In this document: one piece after another, positions 1 to 8,857 of the stretch
Position numbering within the stretch: the stretch's first letter is position 1
Layout of the letters: the number at the start of each line of letters is the position of its first letter
Assembly (NCBI RefSeq): GCF_000424465.1
Contig: NZ_KE384199.1
Location: 40,971 to 104,970, forward strand
Direction of reading: 5' to 3'
Length of the DNA: 64,000 bases
Source of the DNA: Butyrivibrio hungatei NK4A153
GTDB lineage: Bacteria; Bacillota; Clostridia; Lachnospirales; Lachnospiraceae
Notes under the pieces: generated by a model
Told to the model about the DNA's origin: nothing
Database searches by the model: none
What the model saw: the letters and a program-made list of their open reading frames with translations, nothing else
Made by a program: the position numbers and the translations under genes

Positions 1-75
1 ACAGAATCATTGCGTAGAAGCTGTACGGTGCGAAAACTGGAACGAGCACCGCACAGAATCATTGTATGGATGCAA
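1..75. repeat. 52-bp tandem repeat, locus 1
   Basis: The block ACAGAATCATTG occurs at 1-12 and again at 53-64, exactly 52 nt apart. Between the copies lies the dyad GTACGGTGC (23-31) ... GCACCGCAC (46-54). Period and dyad match the arrays near 21.5 kb and 39.0 kb. The window cuts the array, so its left extent is unknown. Confidence 0.75.
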
Positions 76-207
76 TTTTACGTGTATATCTCTGATTATT
101 GGCATGGCCTCACGTAAGAAGTTTTCTTCGGCATTTTCGGAGGGTCGGAGGGATAATGATTGTGCGCAGGTGACAGATTTTACTTATGAAACGAAAAGTG
201 TTTATCG

Positions 208-237
208 TTGCAAAGTTAAAATGATTCATATTATATT
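208..237 (+). promoter_or_regulatory. Putative promoter of the MocR gene (near-leaderless)
   Basis: TTGCAA at 208-213 is followed after 17 nt by an AT-rich -10 region (TTATAT or TATATT, 231-237). The gene's ATG is at 244, only about seven bases later, and no Shine-Dalgarno sequence precedes it. If this promoter is used, the mRNA would be leaderless or nearly so. Inferred from motifs alone. Confidence 0.4.
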
Positions 238-243
238 ATAACT

Positions 244-1638
244 ATGCTAACGTACGATTTTACAAAGGGGGAAGGTCCTCTTTATCAGAAGCTGTACAAC
301 TTTATAAAAGATGATATTACAAAGGGAGTTCTTTTGCCCGGAGAAAAGCTTCCGTCGAGGAGAAGCCTGTCGGAGAATCTTGGGATAAGCACGGTTACGG
401 TTGATAATGCCTATGACCAGCTTGTGGAAGAGGGCTATATCAATGCGTTTCCCAAGAAGGGATATTTTGTAGCGGTAACTATGACGGTATCTTTTCCAAA
501 GGAGAAAAAGCGCGAGTTTAAGATTGCGACAAAGAGATCGAAGGATGAGTACGACTTTGATTTTTCTTCAAGTCGCCTGGATGCGGAGTCTTTTCCTTTT
601 TCCGTATGGGCGAAGCTCACGAGAGAAAACGTTGCGGGAAGAAGCGATAAGCTACTTGAGGTGTCTGAAAGTAGCGGCATATATGAGCTTAGAGAAGCTA
701 TAGCGGGGCATCTGTCGTCGTTTAGAGGACTTAATGTTTCACCGGATCAGATTGTCGTAGGGGCAGGAACTGAGTATCTTTACGGTCTTATCATCAAGCT
801 CCTTGGAAAAGATAAGAAATACTGCGTTGAGGATCCCGGCTATCGCAAGATAAGCCAGATATACGAGACTGAAGGCGTTAGACACGCTTTTGGACGAATG
901 GATGAATCGGGACTTCTTGTTTCAGAGCTTGTAAGGACAAAGGCGGATATAGCACATATAAGTCCTACGCATCACTTTCCTACGGGCATAACAATGCCGA
1001 TAGGACGACGTAATGAGATAATGGCGTGGGCGAGCGAGAAGGAAGGCAGATACATTGTTGAGGACGATTACGACAGTGAATTCAGGCTTCGAGGCAATCC
1101 GATACCGCCGATGCAGAGTATGGATAGGATGGATAAGGTCATTTACATAAACACTTTTTCAAAATCCCTTGCATCCACCATAAGAATTGGGTACATGGTG
1201 CTTCCGGAGCACCTTGCGGAGCGGTTCTATGAGAAACTTGCCTTTTATTCCTGCACGGTTCCAACGTTTGATCAGTATACATTGTCGGACTTTATCAAAA
1301 AGGGATATTTCGAGAAACACATAAACAGGATGCGTCATCAGTACACCAGAAAGCGTGAGAGTGTACTTGAGATAATAAAAAAAGAGCTTGATGGAATTGA
1401 TTACAGGCTGATCGAGAACGATTCCGGACTTCATTTTATCTTGCAGCTTTTTACAAAGCAGACGGACAGAGATATTGAAGACAGGCTTAAAAAGAGCAAA
1501 ATTAAAATATCAGCTGTTTCCGATTACTGCATGGAGACACCTGAAAAACAGCTCCAAGGCAGGTTTATAATAGACTATTCAAATCTTGATGTAGGTCTTT
1601 TGCCCGGTGCGCTGAAAGCGCTCAGAAAGTGCTTGTGA
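244..1638 (+). CDS. MocR/PdxR-family transcriptional regulator (GntR-type HTH plus aminotransferase-like domain)
   Basis: A 464-residue protein with an N-terminal GntR winged helix (about residues 1-75, including LPSRRSLSENLGIS) and a fold-type I aminotransferase-like domain (about 110-460). EDDYDSEF and NTFSKSLAS are visible; the lysine of the second is the expected Schiff-base residue for pyridoxal phosphate. MocR proteins sense PLP or amino compounds and usually control a neighbouring transport or metabolic gene. The likely target here is the ECF S component 97 nt downstream, which suggests vitamin B6 control, although the ligand is not proven. Start chosen at the first ATG because the HTH begins immediately after it; there is no ribosome-binding site. 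Confidence 0.9.
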   Translation: MLTYDFTKGEGPLYQKLYNFIKDDITKGVLLPGEKLPSRRSLSENLGISTVTVDNAYDQLVEEGYINAFPKKGYFVAVTMTVSFPKEKKREFKIATKRSKDEYDFDFSSSRLDAESFPFSVWAKLTRENVAGRSDKLLEVSESSGIYELREAIAGHLSSFRGLNVSPDQIVVGAGTEYLYGLIIKLLGKDKKYCVEDPGYRKISQIYETEGVRHAFGRMDESGLLVSELVRTKADIAHISPTHHFPTGITMPIGRRNEIMAWASEKEGRYIVEDDYDSEFRLRGNPIPPMQSMDRMDKVIYINTFSKSLASTIRIGYMVLPEHLAERFYEKLAFYSCTVPTFDQYTLSDFIKKGYFEKHINRMRHQYTRKRESVLEIIKKELDGIDYRLIENDSGLHFILQLFTKQTDRDIEDRLKKSKIKISAVSDYCMETPEKQLQGRFIIDYSNLDVGLLPGALKALRKCL

Positions 1639-1640
1639 AA

Positions 1641-1688
1641 ACTGGTATTTAAAAATAAAATATAATTACGTATTATACAAATACCAGT
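1641..1688. promoter_or_regulatory. Inverted repeat flanking a putative promoter, candidate operator
   Basis: ACTGGTATTT (1641-1650) and AAATACCAGT (1679-1688) are perfect 10-bp inverted repeats separated by 28 AT-rich bases that include TATAAT (1661-1666). The position between a MocR gene and a transporter gene suits a regulator site. A weak hairpin or terminator is the alternative; no T tract follows. Confidence 0.5.
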
Positions 1689-1735
1689 GAAGTGATATAT
1701 TTTATCCTGAATTATTTAGTAAAAGGAGAAAAAAT

Positions 1736-2281
1736 ATGGATCAGGCACAAAACAATGACTTAAAGGGCTTTAAATATGCGAGATGGATCGCGCTGACAGG
1801 ATTGTTTATGGGAATCAATATTATAATGTCGAGTTTCGGCATACCCGTTCCCGGAGGACACTTATATCTGTGCGACCTGATAATATGCACGGCGGCGCTT
1901 TTGTTTGATCCGCTTTCTGCATTCATAGTGGGAGGAATCGGATCTTTTGTCGGAGATATTCTCTTTTACCCGGCTCCCATGTTTGTATCGCTTGTTACAC
2001 ATGGACTTCAGGCGGCTGTCATTTCGCTCATAGTTAATTCGAAATTTGGCAGGAATAAAAAGACGCATTTTATTACGGCTTTGATTGCAACGCTTATTGG
2101 CGCTGTTATAATGGTTGTTGGATATACATTGGGCAAGATCTATGTGTATAGCACATTTGAATATGCCATGGTAAAGTTACCCTATGAGATAGCACAGGCA
2201 CTTTTGGGAGTTGTCGGCTCGCTGTTCTTGTGCTTCAAACTTGGGCTTATCAAAATATTTAAGAGAATGGAATATGAATAA
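1736..2281 (+). CDS. ECF transporter S component (substrate-binding membrane subunit)
   Basis: This 181-residue hydrophobic protein has about five or six membrane segments (for example 17-35, 45-65, 70-90, 105-135, 150-172) and the small size of ECF S components. S components bind a vitamin or other micronutrient and dock on a shared EcfA-EcfA'-EcfT module, which is not in this window. The adjacent MocR gene makes vitamin B6 or a precursor a reasonable substrate guess. Translation starts at ATG after AAAAGGAG. The DUF436 gene follows after 13 nt, so the two are probably cotranscribed. Confidence 0.8.
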   Translation: MDQAQNNDLKGFKYARWIALTGLFMGINIIMSSFGIPVPGGHLYLCDLIICTAALLFDPLSAFIVGGIGSFVGDILFYPAPMFVSLVTHGLQAAVISLIVNSKFGRNKKTHFITALIATLIGAVIMVVGYTLGKIYVYSTFEYAMVKLPYEIAQALLGVVGSLFLCFKLGLIKIFKRMEYE

Positions 2282-2294
2282 AGGAGATAATAAC

Positions 2295-2858
2295 ATGGAT
2301 TTTAAAGAGATAACAGAGCAGAGCAGACAGGCAGTTACGGAGATACTTGAGAAAGCCGGTCTTACGCCCGGTTCGATTTTTGTGGTTGGCTGTTCATCAA
2401 GCGAGATACTGGGAGACCAGATAGGAACCGCTACAAATCTGGATTCTGCGAATGCGGTGTTTGACGGAATTGTTCCCGTTCTTGAGGAAAAGAAAATTCT
2501 TCTTGCGGCACAGTGCTGTGAGCACCTTAACAGGGCACTTGTCGTTGAAAGAGAGACGATGGAAAAGTACGGATTTGAACAAGTCAATGCGATCCCGCAA
2601 CCAAATCATGCCGGCGGAGCTTTTGCAACCGTTTGTTATCAGAGATTCAAAAATCCTGTGCTTGTAGAATCTATTAACGGAAAGGCAGACGCAGGCATAG
2701 ATATCGGAGGAACCATGATCGGTATGCATATGCATTCAGTTGTTGTTCCAATGAGAATATCTCTTAGAAAGATCGGAGCTGCTCCAATCATATGTGCCCG
2801 CCACCGTCCCAAGTACGTTGGAGGCCAGAGAGCCATCTACGACGAGAAGCTCATGTAA
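2295..2858 (+). CDS. TIGR01440/DUF436 family protein (YwlG-like)
   Basis: The protein has 187 residues and resembles the TIGR01440/YwlG family, whose function I do not know. It has the characteristic central stretch GCSSSEILGDQIG and a C-terminal half with DIGGTMIGMHMHSVVVP. The family's wide occurrence in Firmicutes suggests an enzyme. I chose ATG 2295 over an upstream in-frame start because AAGGAG lies 9 nt before it. Its place in a MocR/ECF unit makes a role linked to the imported compound possible. Only the family assignment is firm. Confidence 0.85.
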   Translation: MDFKEITEQSRQAVTEILEKAGLTPGSIFVVGCSSSEILGDQIGTATNLDSANAVFDGIVPVLEEKKILLAAQCCEHLNRALVVERETMEKYGFEQVNAIPQPNHAGGAFATVCYQRFKNPVLVESINGKADAGIDIGGTMIGMHMHSVVVPMRISLRKIGAAPIICARHRPKYVGGQRAIYDEKLM

Positions 2859-2909
2859 GGACAAGAGCAAGTCTAAGATTATATTAGTGGATGTGGTTTT
2901 GTTTTGAGA

Positions 2910-2962
2910 AGATATGAGATATTATACAAACGGCTGAAGTGTTTGTATAATATTTCATATCT
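2910..2962. repeat. Long perfect hairpin (21-bp stem)
   Basis: The 21-nt arms 2910-2930 and 2942-2962 are complementary except for one G.T pair, with an 11-nt loop. The stem is AT-rich and is not followed by a T tract, so a normal intrinsic terminator is unlikely. The arm contains TATTATACAAA, also present at 1671-1681 in the MocR/ECF intergenic region. Confidence 0.75.
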
Positions 2963-3115
2963 GGTAAACGAAACATAGCAAACATCTTAAATTACTGTAA
3001 ATATCAATTACCGTGTAATTCTTGTGATATAATATTTGTGATTGTACGATAATTGATATTTTTATTTGCGTTAATAAGGTACAGGTCGACAATTTTCGGA
3101 GGCTATAGAGACGTT

Positions 3116-5272
3116 ATGAAGCAAATGGAAGATGTTATAACTATCGAAGAAAAAAATCATATAGATGAACTTACGGGACTGCACAATCTTACAGGTATCC
3201 TTGAGCATCTCCGGGGGCATGACAAATACTCTGCATCCGAAGATACAGTTATCATCTACATAAATGTTATGAATTTCAAGGTGTTCAATCAGAAATACGG
3301 CTTCGCGGGAGGCAACGATTTTCTGAGAGGAATGGCACATGAACTCAAAAACATTTTCCCTGATGAACTGGTTGCGCGAACAAGCGGAGATCAGTTTATT
3401 GTCCTTGGAAAATCCATTGATAAAGAAGAGCTTCTTGATAAATTGGATGATTTCAGAGAAGCCGTACATAATTACGAGAAGGGCCTTAAGATGAAGGTTA
3501 AGGCCGGTATTTACCGCGCCACGGGCACTGAGGAAGATCCCGTTATAATGGTCGACAGAGCCAAGATGGCGTGCGACGACATCATAAGAGTTTACGATAG
3601 AGACAACAACCTGTACACGGAGGAGCTGGACAAAAGAAATGAGCTTCGCCGGTACGTTATCGATAATTTTGAAAATGCTTTTAAACAGAGATATTTCCAG
3701 GTTTATTATCAGAAAGAAATAAGAGCGGTCACGAGAAAAGTCTGCGGATATGAGGCGCTTGCAAGGTGGCTCGATCCGACTTACGGTATCATTTCTCCGG
3801 CTGTTTTTATTGAGGTGCTTGAGAGCGTTCATCTTATACACAGGCTTGATATATACATGATAGATCAGGTTTGCTCGGATCTGAGGGATGACATAGATTC
3901 GGGATATGCCGTTGAGCCGATTTCCGTAAACCTCTCAAGGCTTGATTTTGAGCTTTGCGACATTATGAGTGAGATTGATAAGTGCAGGGCAAAATATGAC
4001 ATTCCCAAAAAGCTTCTCCACATTGAGGTTACGGAGAGTGCTATCGCATCCGGAGCAGATTTTTTGGGCAAACATATAAAGAAATTCAGGGATGCAGGAT
4101 ATGAAGTCTGGATGGACGATTTCGGCGCAGGATACAGTTCTTTTAACAACCTGAAAGATTATGACTTCGATGTTATCAAGATCGATATGGGCTTTTTGCG
4201 CGAGTTTGAGACGAATCAGAAATCGAGGATAATTCTTGCATCCATAGTAAATATGGCAAAAGAGCTAGGAATACATACGCTCGCAGAGGGTGTTGAGACG
4301 GAAGAACAGTATGAATTTCTTTTGAACATAGGATGCGAAAAGATGCAGGGATATCTTTTTGGCAAGCCTAAGCCTGTCTCTGAATTTGTAAGGAGTGTTG
4401 ATTGCAGCTTTGAGAACAATGAGGAGTTTGATTTCAGCTCGTATTACGATGATATCGGTACAGTCAATTTCCTGAACAGCACGCCGCTTGAAACAAAGAG
4501 TATGGAAATCATGATAAAACTTCCGATTGCCATAGCGGAGCTACATGGCGATCAAGTGAGTTTTGTATACGCAAATGAAGCCTATATTGATTTCTTGAAG
4601 ACTATAGGTGCGGAGAATCTGGACAGGGCAAATGAGATAGGAAGGTCCAAGGAAAGGGATAATGCCAGCGGATTTGCAAATATCCTGAAGATGGCGGAAT
4701 CATCTTATAACCAGAGAAGTGAGGCCGACCTTGTTGCAAACGGTTATGTGATAAATACCAAGGTGAGGTTTCTTTCAAGACACGGGGAAAAAGCAGCATT
4801 TGCGCTTGTTTCACGAAACGTCACCGCGCAGAAGGAAGCACATTCCGCAGATGATTACAGTGCCGTGCTCATGCATCTTTTGAATTTGTATAACCGTATA
4901 GATCTGTTTAATGAGGAGGGAATGTTTGAAAATCTTTTCCTTTGCGGAAATCAGAAGGCTCTTTCGGATATAGAGAGAAAGGCCGTTTTAGCGGTGCAGA
5001 TGTATTTGGATACGCATATCATGGAAGCTGACAGGGAACGGTTCAAAAAATTCTTTGATATCACTACCGTTCACGACCGGATTGAAAGTTCGGGCAAGCA
5101 TTACCTCGTTGATTACTACAGGTCTGCGCTTCCCGGAGATGAGGACAGAATCCTGATGTACATCATTCTTCCTTTCCACTATAATGGTAAATGGAGATTC
5201 ATTGCGGGATGCAGGTATATGGATGAACTTGATGAGCTGAAAAGAGTTCTTAAACAGATTGAGAGCACTTGA
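3116..5272 (+). CDS. GGDEF-EAL protein with C-terminal PAS-like region, probable c-di-GMP phosphodiesterase
   Basis: From ATG 3116 the protein has 718 residues. A GGDEF domain (about residues 15-170) has SGDQF in place of GG(D/E)EF, so cyclase activity is doubtful. The EAL domain (about 190-440) is intact: YEALARW, EVTESAI, DDFGAGYSS, IKIDMGFL and EGVETEEQ are all present. This predicts hydrolysis of c-di-GMP, perhaps with GTP sensing by the degenerate GGDEF. A PAS-like region follows (about 470-600), then a C-terminal stretch I do not recognise. There is no obvious membrane segment. An in-frame TTG at 3053 would add 21 residues, but ATG has GGAGG upstream (rather far, about 13 nt). Confidence 0.88.
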   Translation: MKQMEDVITIEEKNHIDELTGLHNLTGILEHLRGHDKYSASEDTVIIYINVMNFKVFNQKYGFAGGNDFLRGMAHELKNIFPDELVARTSGDQFIVLGKSIDKEELLDKLDDFREAVHNYEKGLKMKVKAGIYRATGTEEDPVIMVDRAKMACDDIIRVYDRDNNLYTEELDKRNELRRYVIDNFENAFKQRYFQVYYQKEIRAVTRKVCGYEALARWLDPTYGIISPAVFIEVLESVHLIHRLDIYMIDQVCSDLRDDIDSGYAVEPISVNLSRLDFELCDIMSEIDKCRAKYDIPKKLLHIEVTESAIASGADFLGKHIKKFRDAGYEVWMDDFGAGYSSFNNLKDYDFDVIKIDMGFLREFETNQKSRIILASIVNMAKELGIHTLAEGVETEEQYEFLLNIGCEKMQGYLFGKPKPVSEFVRSVDCSFENNEEFDFSSYYDDIGTVNFLNSTPLETKSMEIMIKLPIAIAELHGDQVSFVYANEAYIDFLKTIGAENLDRANEIGRSKERDNASGFANILKMAESSYNQRSEADLVANGYVINTKVRFLSRHGEKAAFALVSRNVTAQKEAHSADDYSAVLMHLLNLYNRIDLFNEEGMFENLFLCGNQKALSDIERKAVLAVQMYLDTHIMEADRERFKKFFDITTVHDRIESSGKHYLVDYYRSALPGDEDRILMYIILPFHYNGKWRFIAGCRYMDELDELKRVLKQIEST

Positions 5273-5314
5273 CCGTGAATCTTTAAAAAGGCAGATTGAG
5301 GTGGCAGAGCATAA

Positions 5315-8300
5315 ATGCTTAGGTTTTGTTTTGGGGCATCCGGTGCGGGGAAGAGCACGGGGCTGATAGAAGAGATAATTAAAAGAAGTTTTAATAACAC
5401 CGGTAATGATTTTTTACTTATTGTTCCGGATCAGTTTACGATGCAAACGCAGAAGGATGTGGTAAGAATGCACCCTTCGCATGCGATAATGAACATTGAT
5501 GTATTGAGCTTTGGACGTCTTTCACACAGAGTTTTGGAAGAGACGTCTAAAAGCTCTTTTTCTGTGCTCGATGATGTGGGAAAGAGTCTTGTATTACGCC
5601 GAGTAGCCGATATTCTGGGTGACAGACTTCCCGTAATAGGCGGAAATATGCATAAGCCCGGATATATCGATGAAGTTAAGTCCACAATTTCAGAGTTTAT
5701 GCAGTACGGAATAGGAGACGAGGCGCTTGCCATCCTTGAGGAAAAGAGCTCTTCCAAGGCTGCACTCAATTCCAAGATAAAAGATCTTAGACTCCTTTAC
5801 GGAGAATTTCTTCGCTACATCCAAGGAAAATTCATAACTACAGAAGAAACGCTTGATATTTTATGTAAGGCGATTCCAAAGTCACCTCTTTTAAAAGACA
5901 GTGTCATTGTATTCGACGGATTCACAGGTTTTACGCCGATTCAGTACAGGGTTATAAAAGAGCTCCTTCGGGTATCAAAGGAAGTGTGTGTGTCCCTTAC
6001 TATCGGACCTAATGAAAATCCGTACGCAGGCTCTTTTGAAGAACAGGAACTGTTCATGCTCACGAAAAAGACCGTGCGTGACCTTGAGAAGATAGAATAT
6101 GAGCTTTGCAAGGAAGCGGGCGCAATCTCGCAGGGAAGCCTTGATTTTGAAGCGTGGAGAAATATCAGAAACGACGAGATGAGCAAAAAGGTTTCGGGCG
6201 GGGATATCTTCATAAGAGATGAGAAGGTAATGAGGCTTAAGGATAACCCGCCGCTTGCGTTTCTTGAGCAGAATCTTTTCAGATATAATTCATGCAAGTA
6301 CAGCAAGGAGCAGGATTCCATACAGATATTCGAGACGCAGACGACCGAAGAGGAAGTTCGTAGAACCATGATGAAAATACGCTCACTTGTTAGGGATGAG
6401 GGATATGCATACAGAGATATTGCGGTGGTGTGCGGAGGTTTGAGCTCGTACGGTAATCTGGTGAAAAGAGCTGCGAGAAAGTTTGACATTCCCGTTTATA
6501 TAGACCAAAACACCGGACTGCTACTGAATCCGTTTATCGAGTACATCACAAGTGCGATAAACATTGCTATATCGGGATACAGATACGAAGACGTATTTCA
6601 TTATATGCGAAGCGGAATGACGGATTTCTCCAAGGAGGACACCGACATTCTTGAAAACTACGTAAGGGCACTTGGCATAAAGGGAAGAAAGCAGTGGGAA
6701 GACCGCTTTATGCGCAGGATGCCGACTAAGTTCAAGAGAAAAAAAGGCAAAGAAGACGATACATCGGAACTTGAGCTTATTGAGAAACTTGACGGAATGA
6801 GAGCTGCAATCAGTGCGGAGCTTAAGCCTCTTTTTGATGCAAAAGGAGGAACGGCTGCGGAGATCACGGAAGCTCTTTTCAAAATGATAGAGGAAAACGA
6901 CTGCATCACAAAGCTTGAGCGCTATAAAGAGAAGTTTGAAAAGTTCGGAGACAGGGAGAAGGCCAAAGAGTACGACCAGGTTTACAAGAAGGTTTCCGAT
7001 ATCCTGAAGCAGATTGCGGCGCTTATCGGGGATGATAAGCTGGAGCTTAAAGAATATAAGGACATTCTGAATGTCGGATTCGGAGATATCGAGGTCGGAA
7101 CAATCCCTCAGGATGTGGACAGGGTCATTGTCGGAGATATTGAGAGAACGAGACTTCGTGAGATCAAAGCTCTTTTCTTTATGGGAGTCAACGACGGACT
7201 TATTCCGGCAAATACGGGCGGCGGAGGAATTCTTTCCGATATGGACAGGCAGTTTTTGCTTGACCTTGATACGGGAGTTGAGCTTGCGCCGACACCGAGA
7301 CAGCAGATGTACATTCAGAGGCTCTATCTGTATATGAACCTCACAAAGCCTACGGACAGGCTTGTTTTGTCGTACTCTGAACTTGGAACCGACGGAAAGA
7401 GCGTGCGACCGGCTTATCTTATTTCGAAGATAGAGTCATTGTATGAAGGAATTGAGGTTGAGCGGCCTGAGGATGCGCCTTTTGAGGAGCAGGTTTCCTG
7501 TGTTAACGACAGTCTCGATAATCTTGCTGAGATGATGAGAGAATATTCACTCGGAATACTCGGAGATAAGGAAAAGACAGAGCTTTCAACGCTCTATGAG
7601 ATCGTTGGAAAGAAGTATGAAGAGAAATCTCTTTTGGATAAGCTGACAGAGGCTGCATTTAAGCATTATGAAGACAAACCTCTTGCCAAGAATATTGCGC
7701 TTGCGCTCTACGGGGCAAATCTCGAGAACAGTGTGAGCAGACTTGAGAAGTTTGCTTCATGTTGCTATTCACATTTCTTAAGATACGGAATGGGGCTGTC
7801 CGAGAGAAAAGAGTATGACTTTGCTTCGGCAGATCTCGGAAATGTTTTCCATGAAGTCCTTGAAAAATATACAAGCGAGATTATAAACAGGCATATATCG
7901 TGGAAAGACTTGTCTAAAGAGGAGTCTGATGAGATATTAAATCGTGCCTTAACAGAAAGCGTCGATGCATACGGAGAGACCATCCTTTTAAGTAACGCGC
8001 GTAATGAATTCATGGTTGAACGCATAAAAAGGATACTTATAAGGACGGTTGATACGCTTAAATACCAGATTTCCAAAGGAAGTTTTGAGCCTGCGTATGT
8101 CGAGATGGATTTCAGGGAAGCGGGCAAAATCGAAGAGATCGATATAACTCTTTCGGAAGATGAGAAACGCGGAATAGTTGAGAGCATGAAATTGCACGGA
8201 AGGATTGACCGCGTTGATCTGTATGAAGATTCGGATCATGTTTATGTCAAGGTCATCGATTTTAAATCGGGCGGAAAAAAACTGAGTCTTGCATCGTTAT

Positions 8301-8857
8301 ATTACGGCCTTCAGCTTCAGCTCGTTATGTATATGAACGTAGCGACCGCCGCAAGCAAGAAAATCTATAACGGAAAAGAAGCCGTTCCCGCCGCTGTTTT
8401 GTATTATCATGTGGACGACCCGATGATAAGCGGTTCGGGAGATTTGCAACCGGACGTTATCAATAAAGAGATAATCAAGGCACTTCGTACGACCGGATTG
8501 GTCAACGGAAACAGGGATATCATAAATATGCTTGACAACAGCATAAACGGTACATCTGACGTTATACCGGTCGGCTTTAACAAGAGCGGAGACCTGACAG
8601 CGGCTTCAAGTGCCGTTTCAAATGAGGATTATTCCGCTATTTCCAAGTATGTAGATAAGAAGATCCGCGAATTCGGTAAGTCCATTTTAAACGGAGATAT
8701 TAAGGTGAATCCTTATGAGATGGATGTAAAGGGATCTTGCAAGTACTGCGAGTATAAGGGAATATGCGGATTTGACGATAAGATTCCGGGATATTCCAGA
8801 AGAAAACTTGATCTTGACGATAAAGAAGCAATGGAGCTTATAAGGAATGAAAGTTGA
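5315..8857 (+). CDS. addB: ATP-dependent helicase/deoxyribonuclease subunit B
   Basis: At 1180 residues this has the usual AddB size. The N terminus carries a Walker A motif (GASGAGKSTGL). The C-terminal PD-(D/E)XK nuclease shows VIDFKSGGKKL. The iron-sulfur cysteines appear as one residue near 815 (FASCCYSHF) and a cluster CKYCEYKGIC near the end. AddAB processes double-strand breaks up to Chi-like sites for RecA loading and is the Firmicute counterpart of RecBCD. Its last 11 bases overlap addA, so the two are translationally coupled. Start is ATG 5315, shortly after a GAGGTGG-type site. Confidence 0.96.
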   Translation: MLRFCFGASGAGKSTGLIEEIIKRSFNNTGNDFLLIVPDQFTMQTQKDVVRMHPSHAIMNIDVLSFGRLSHRVLEETSKSSFSVLDDVGKSLVLRRVADILGDRLPVIGGNMHKPGYIDEVKSTISEFMQYGIGDEALAILEEKSSSKAALNSKIKDLRLLYGEFLRYIQGKFITTEETLDILCKAIPKSPLLKDSVIVFDGFTGFTPIQYRVIKELLRVSKEVCVSLTIGPNENPYAGSFEEQELFMLTKKTVRDLEKIEYELCKEAGAISQGSLDFEAWRNIRNDEMSKKVSGGDIFIRDEKVMRLKDNPPLAFLEQNLFRYNSCKYSKEQDSIQIFETQTTEEEVRRTMMKIRSLVRDEGYAYRDIAVVCGGLSSYGNLVKRAARKFDIPVYIDQNTGLLLNPFIEYITSAINIAISGYRYEDVFHYMRSGMTDFSKEDTDILENYVRALGIKGRKQWEDRFMRRMPTKFKRKKGKEDDTSELELIEKLDGMRAAISAELKPLFDAKGGTAAEITEALFKMIEENDCITKLERYKEKFEKFGDREKAKEYDQVYKKVSDILKQIAALIGDDKLELKEYKDILNVGFGDIEVGTIPQDVDRVIVGDIERTRLREIKALFFMGVNDGLIPANTGGGGILSDMDRQFLLDLDTGVELAPTPRQQMYIQRLYLYMNLTKPTDRLVLSYSELGTDGKSVRPAYLISKIESLYEGIEVERPEDAPFEEQVSCVNDSLDNLAEMMREYSLGILGDKEKTELSTLYEIVGKKYEEKSLLDKLTEAAFKHYEDKPLAKNIALALYGANLENSVSRLEKFASCCYSHFLRYGMGLSERKEYDFASADLGNVFHEVLEKYTSEIINRHISWKDLSKEESDEILNRALTESVDAYGETILLSNARNEFMVERIKRILIRTVDTLKYQISKGSFEPAYVEMDFREAGKIEEIDITLSEDEKRGIVESMKLHGRIDRVDLYEDSDHVYVKVIDFKSGGKKLSLASLYYGLQLQLVMYMNVATAASKKIYNGKEAVPAAVLYYHVDDPMISGSGDLQPDVINKEIIKALRTTGLVNGNRDIINMLDNSINGTSDVIPVGFNKSGDLTAASSAVSNEDYSAISKYVDKKIREFGKSILNGDIKVNPYEMDVKGSCKYCEYKGICGFDDKIPGYSRRKLDLDDKEAMELIRNES

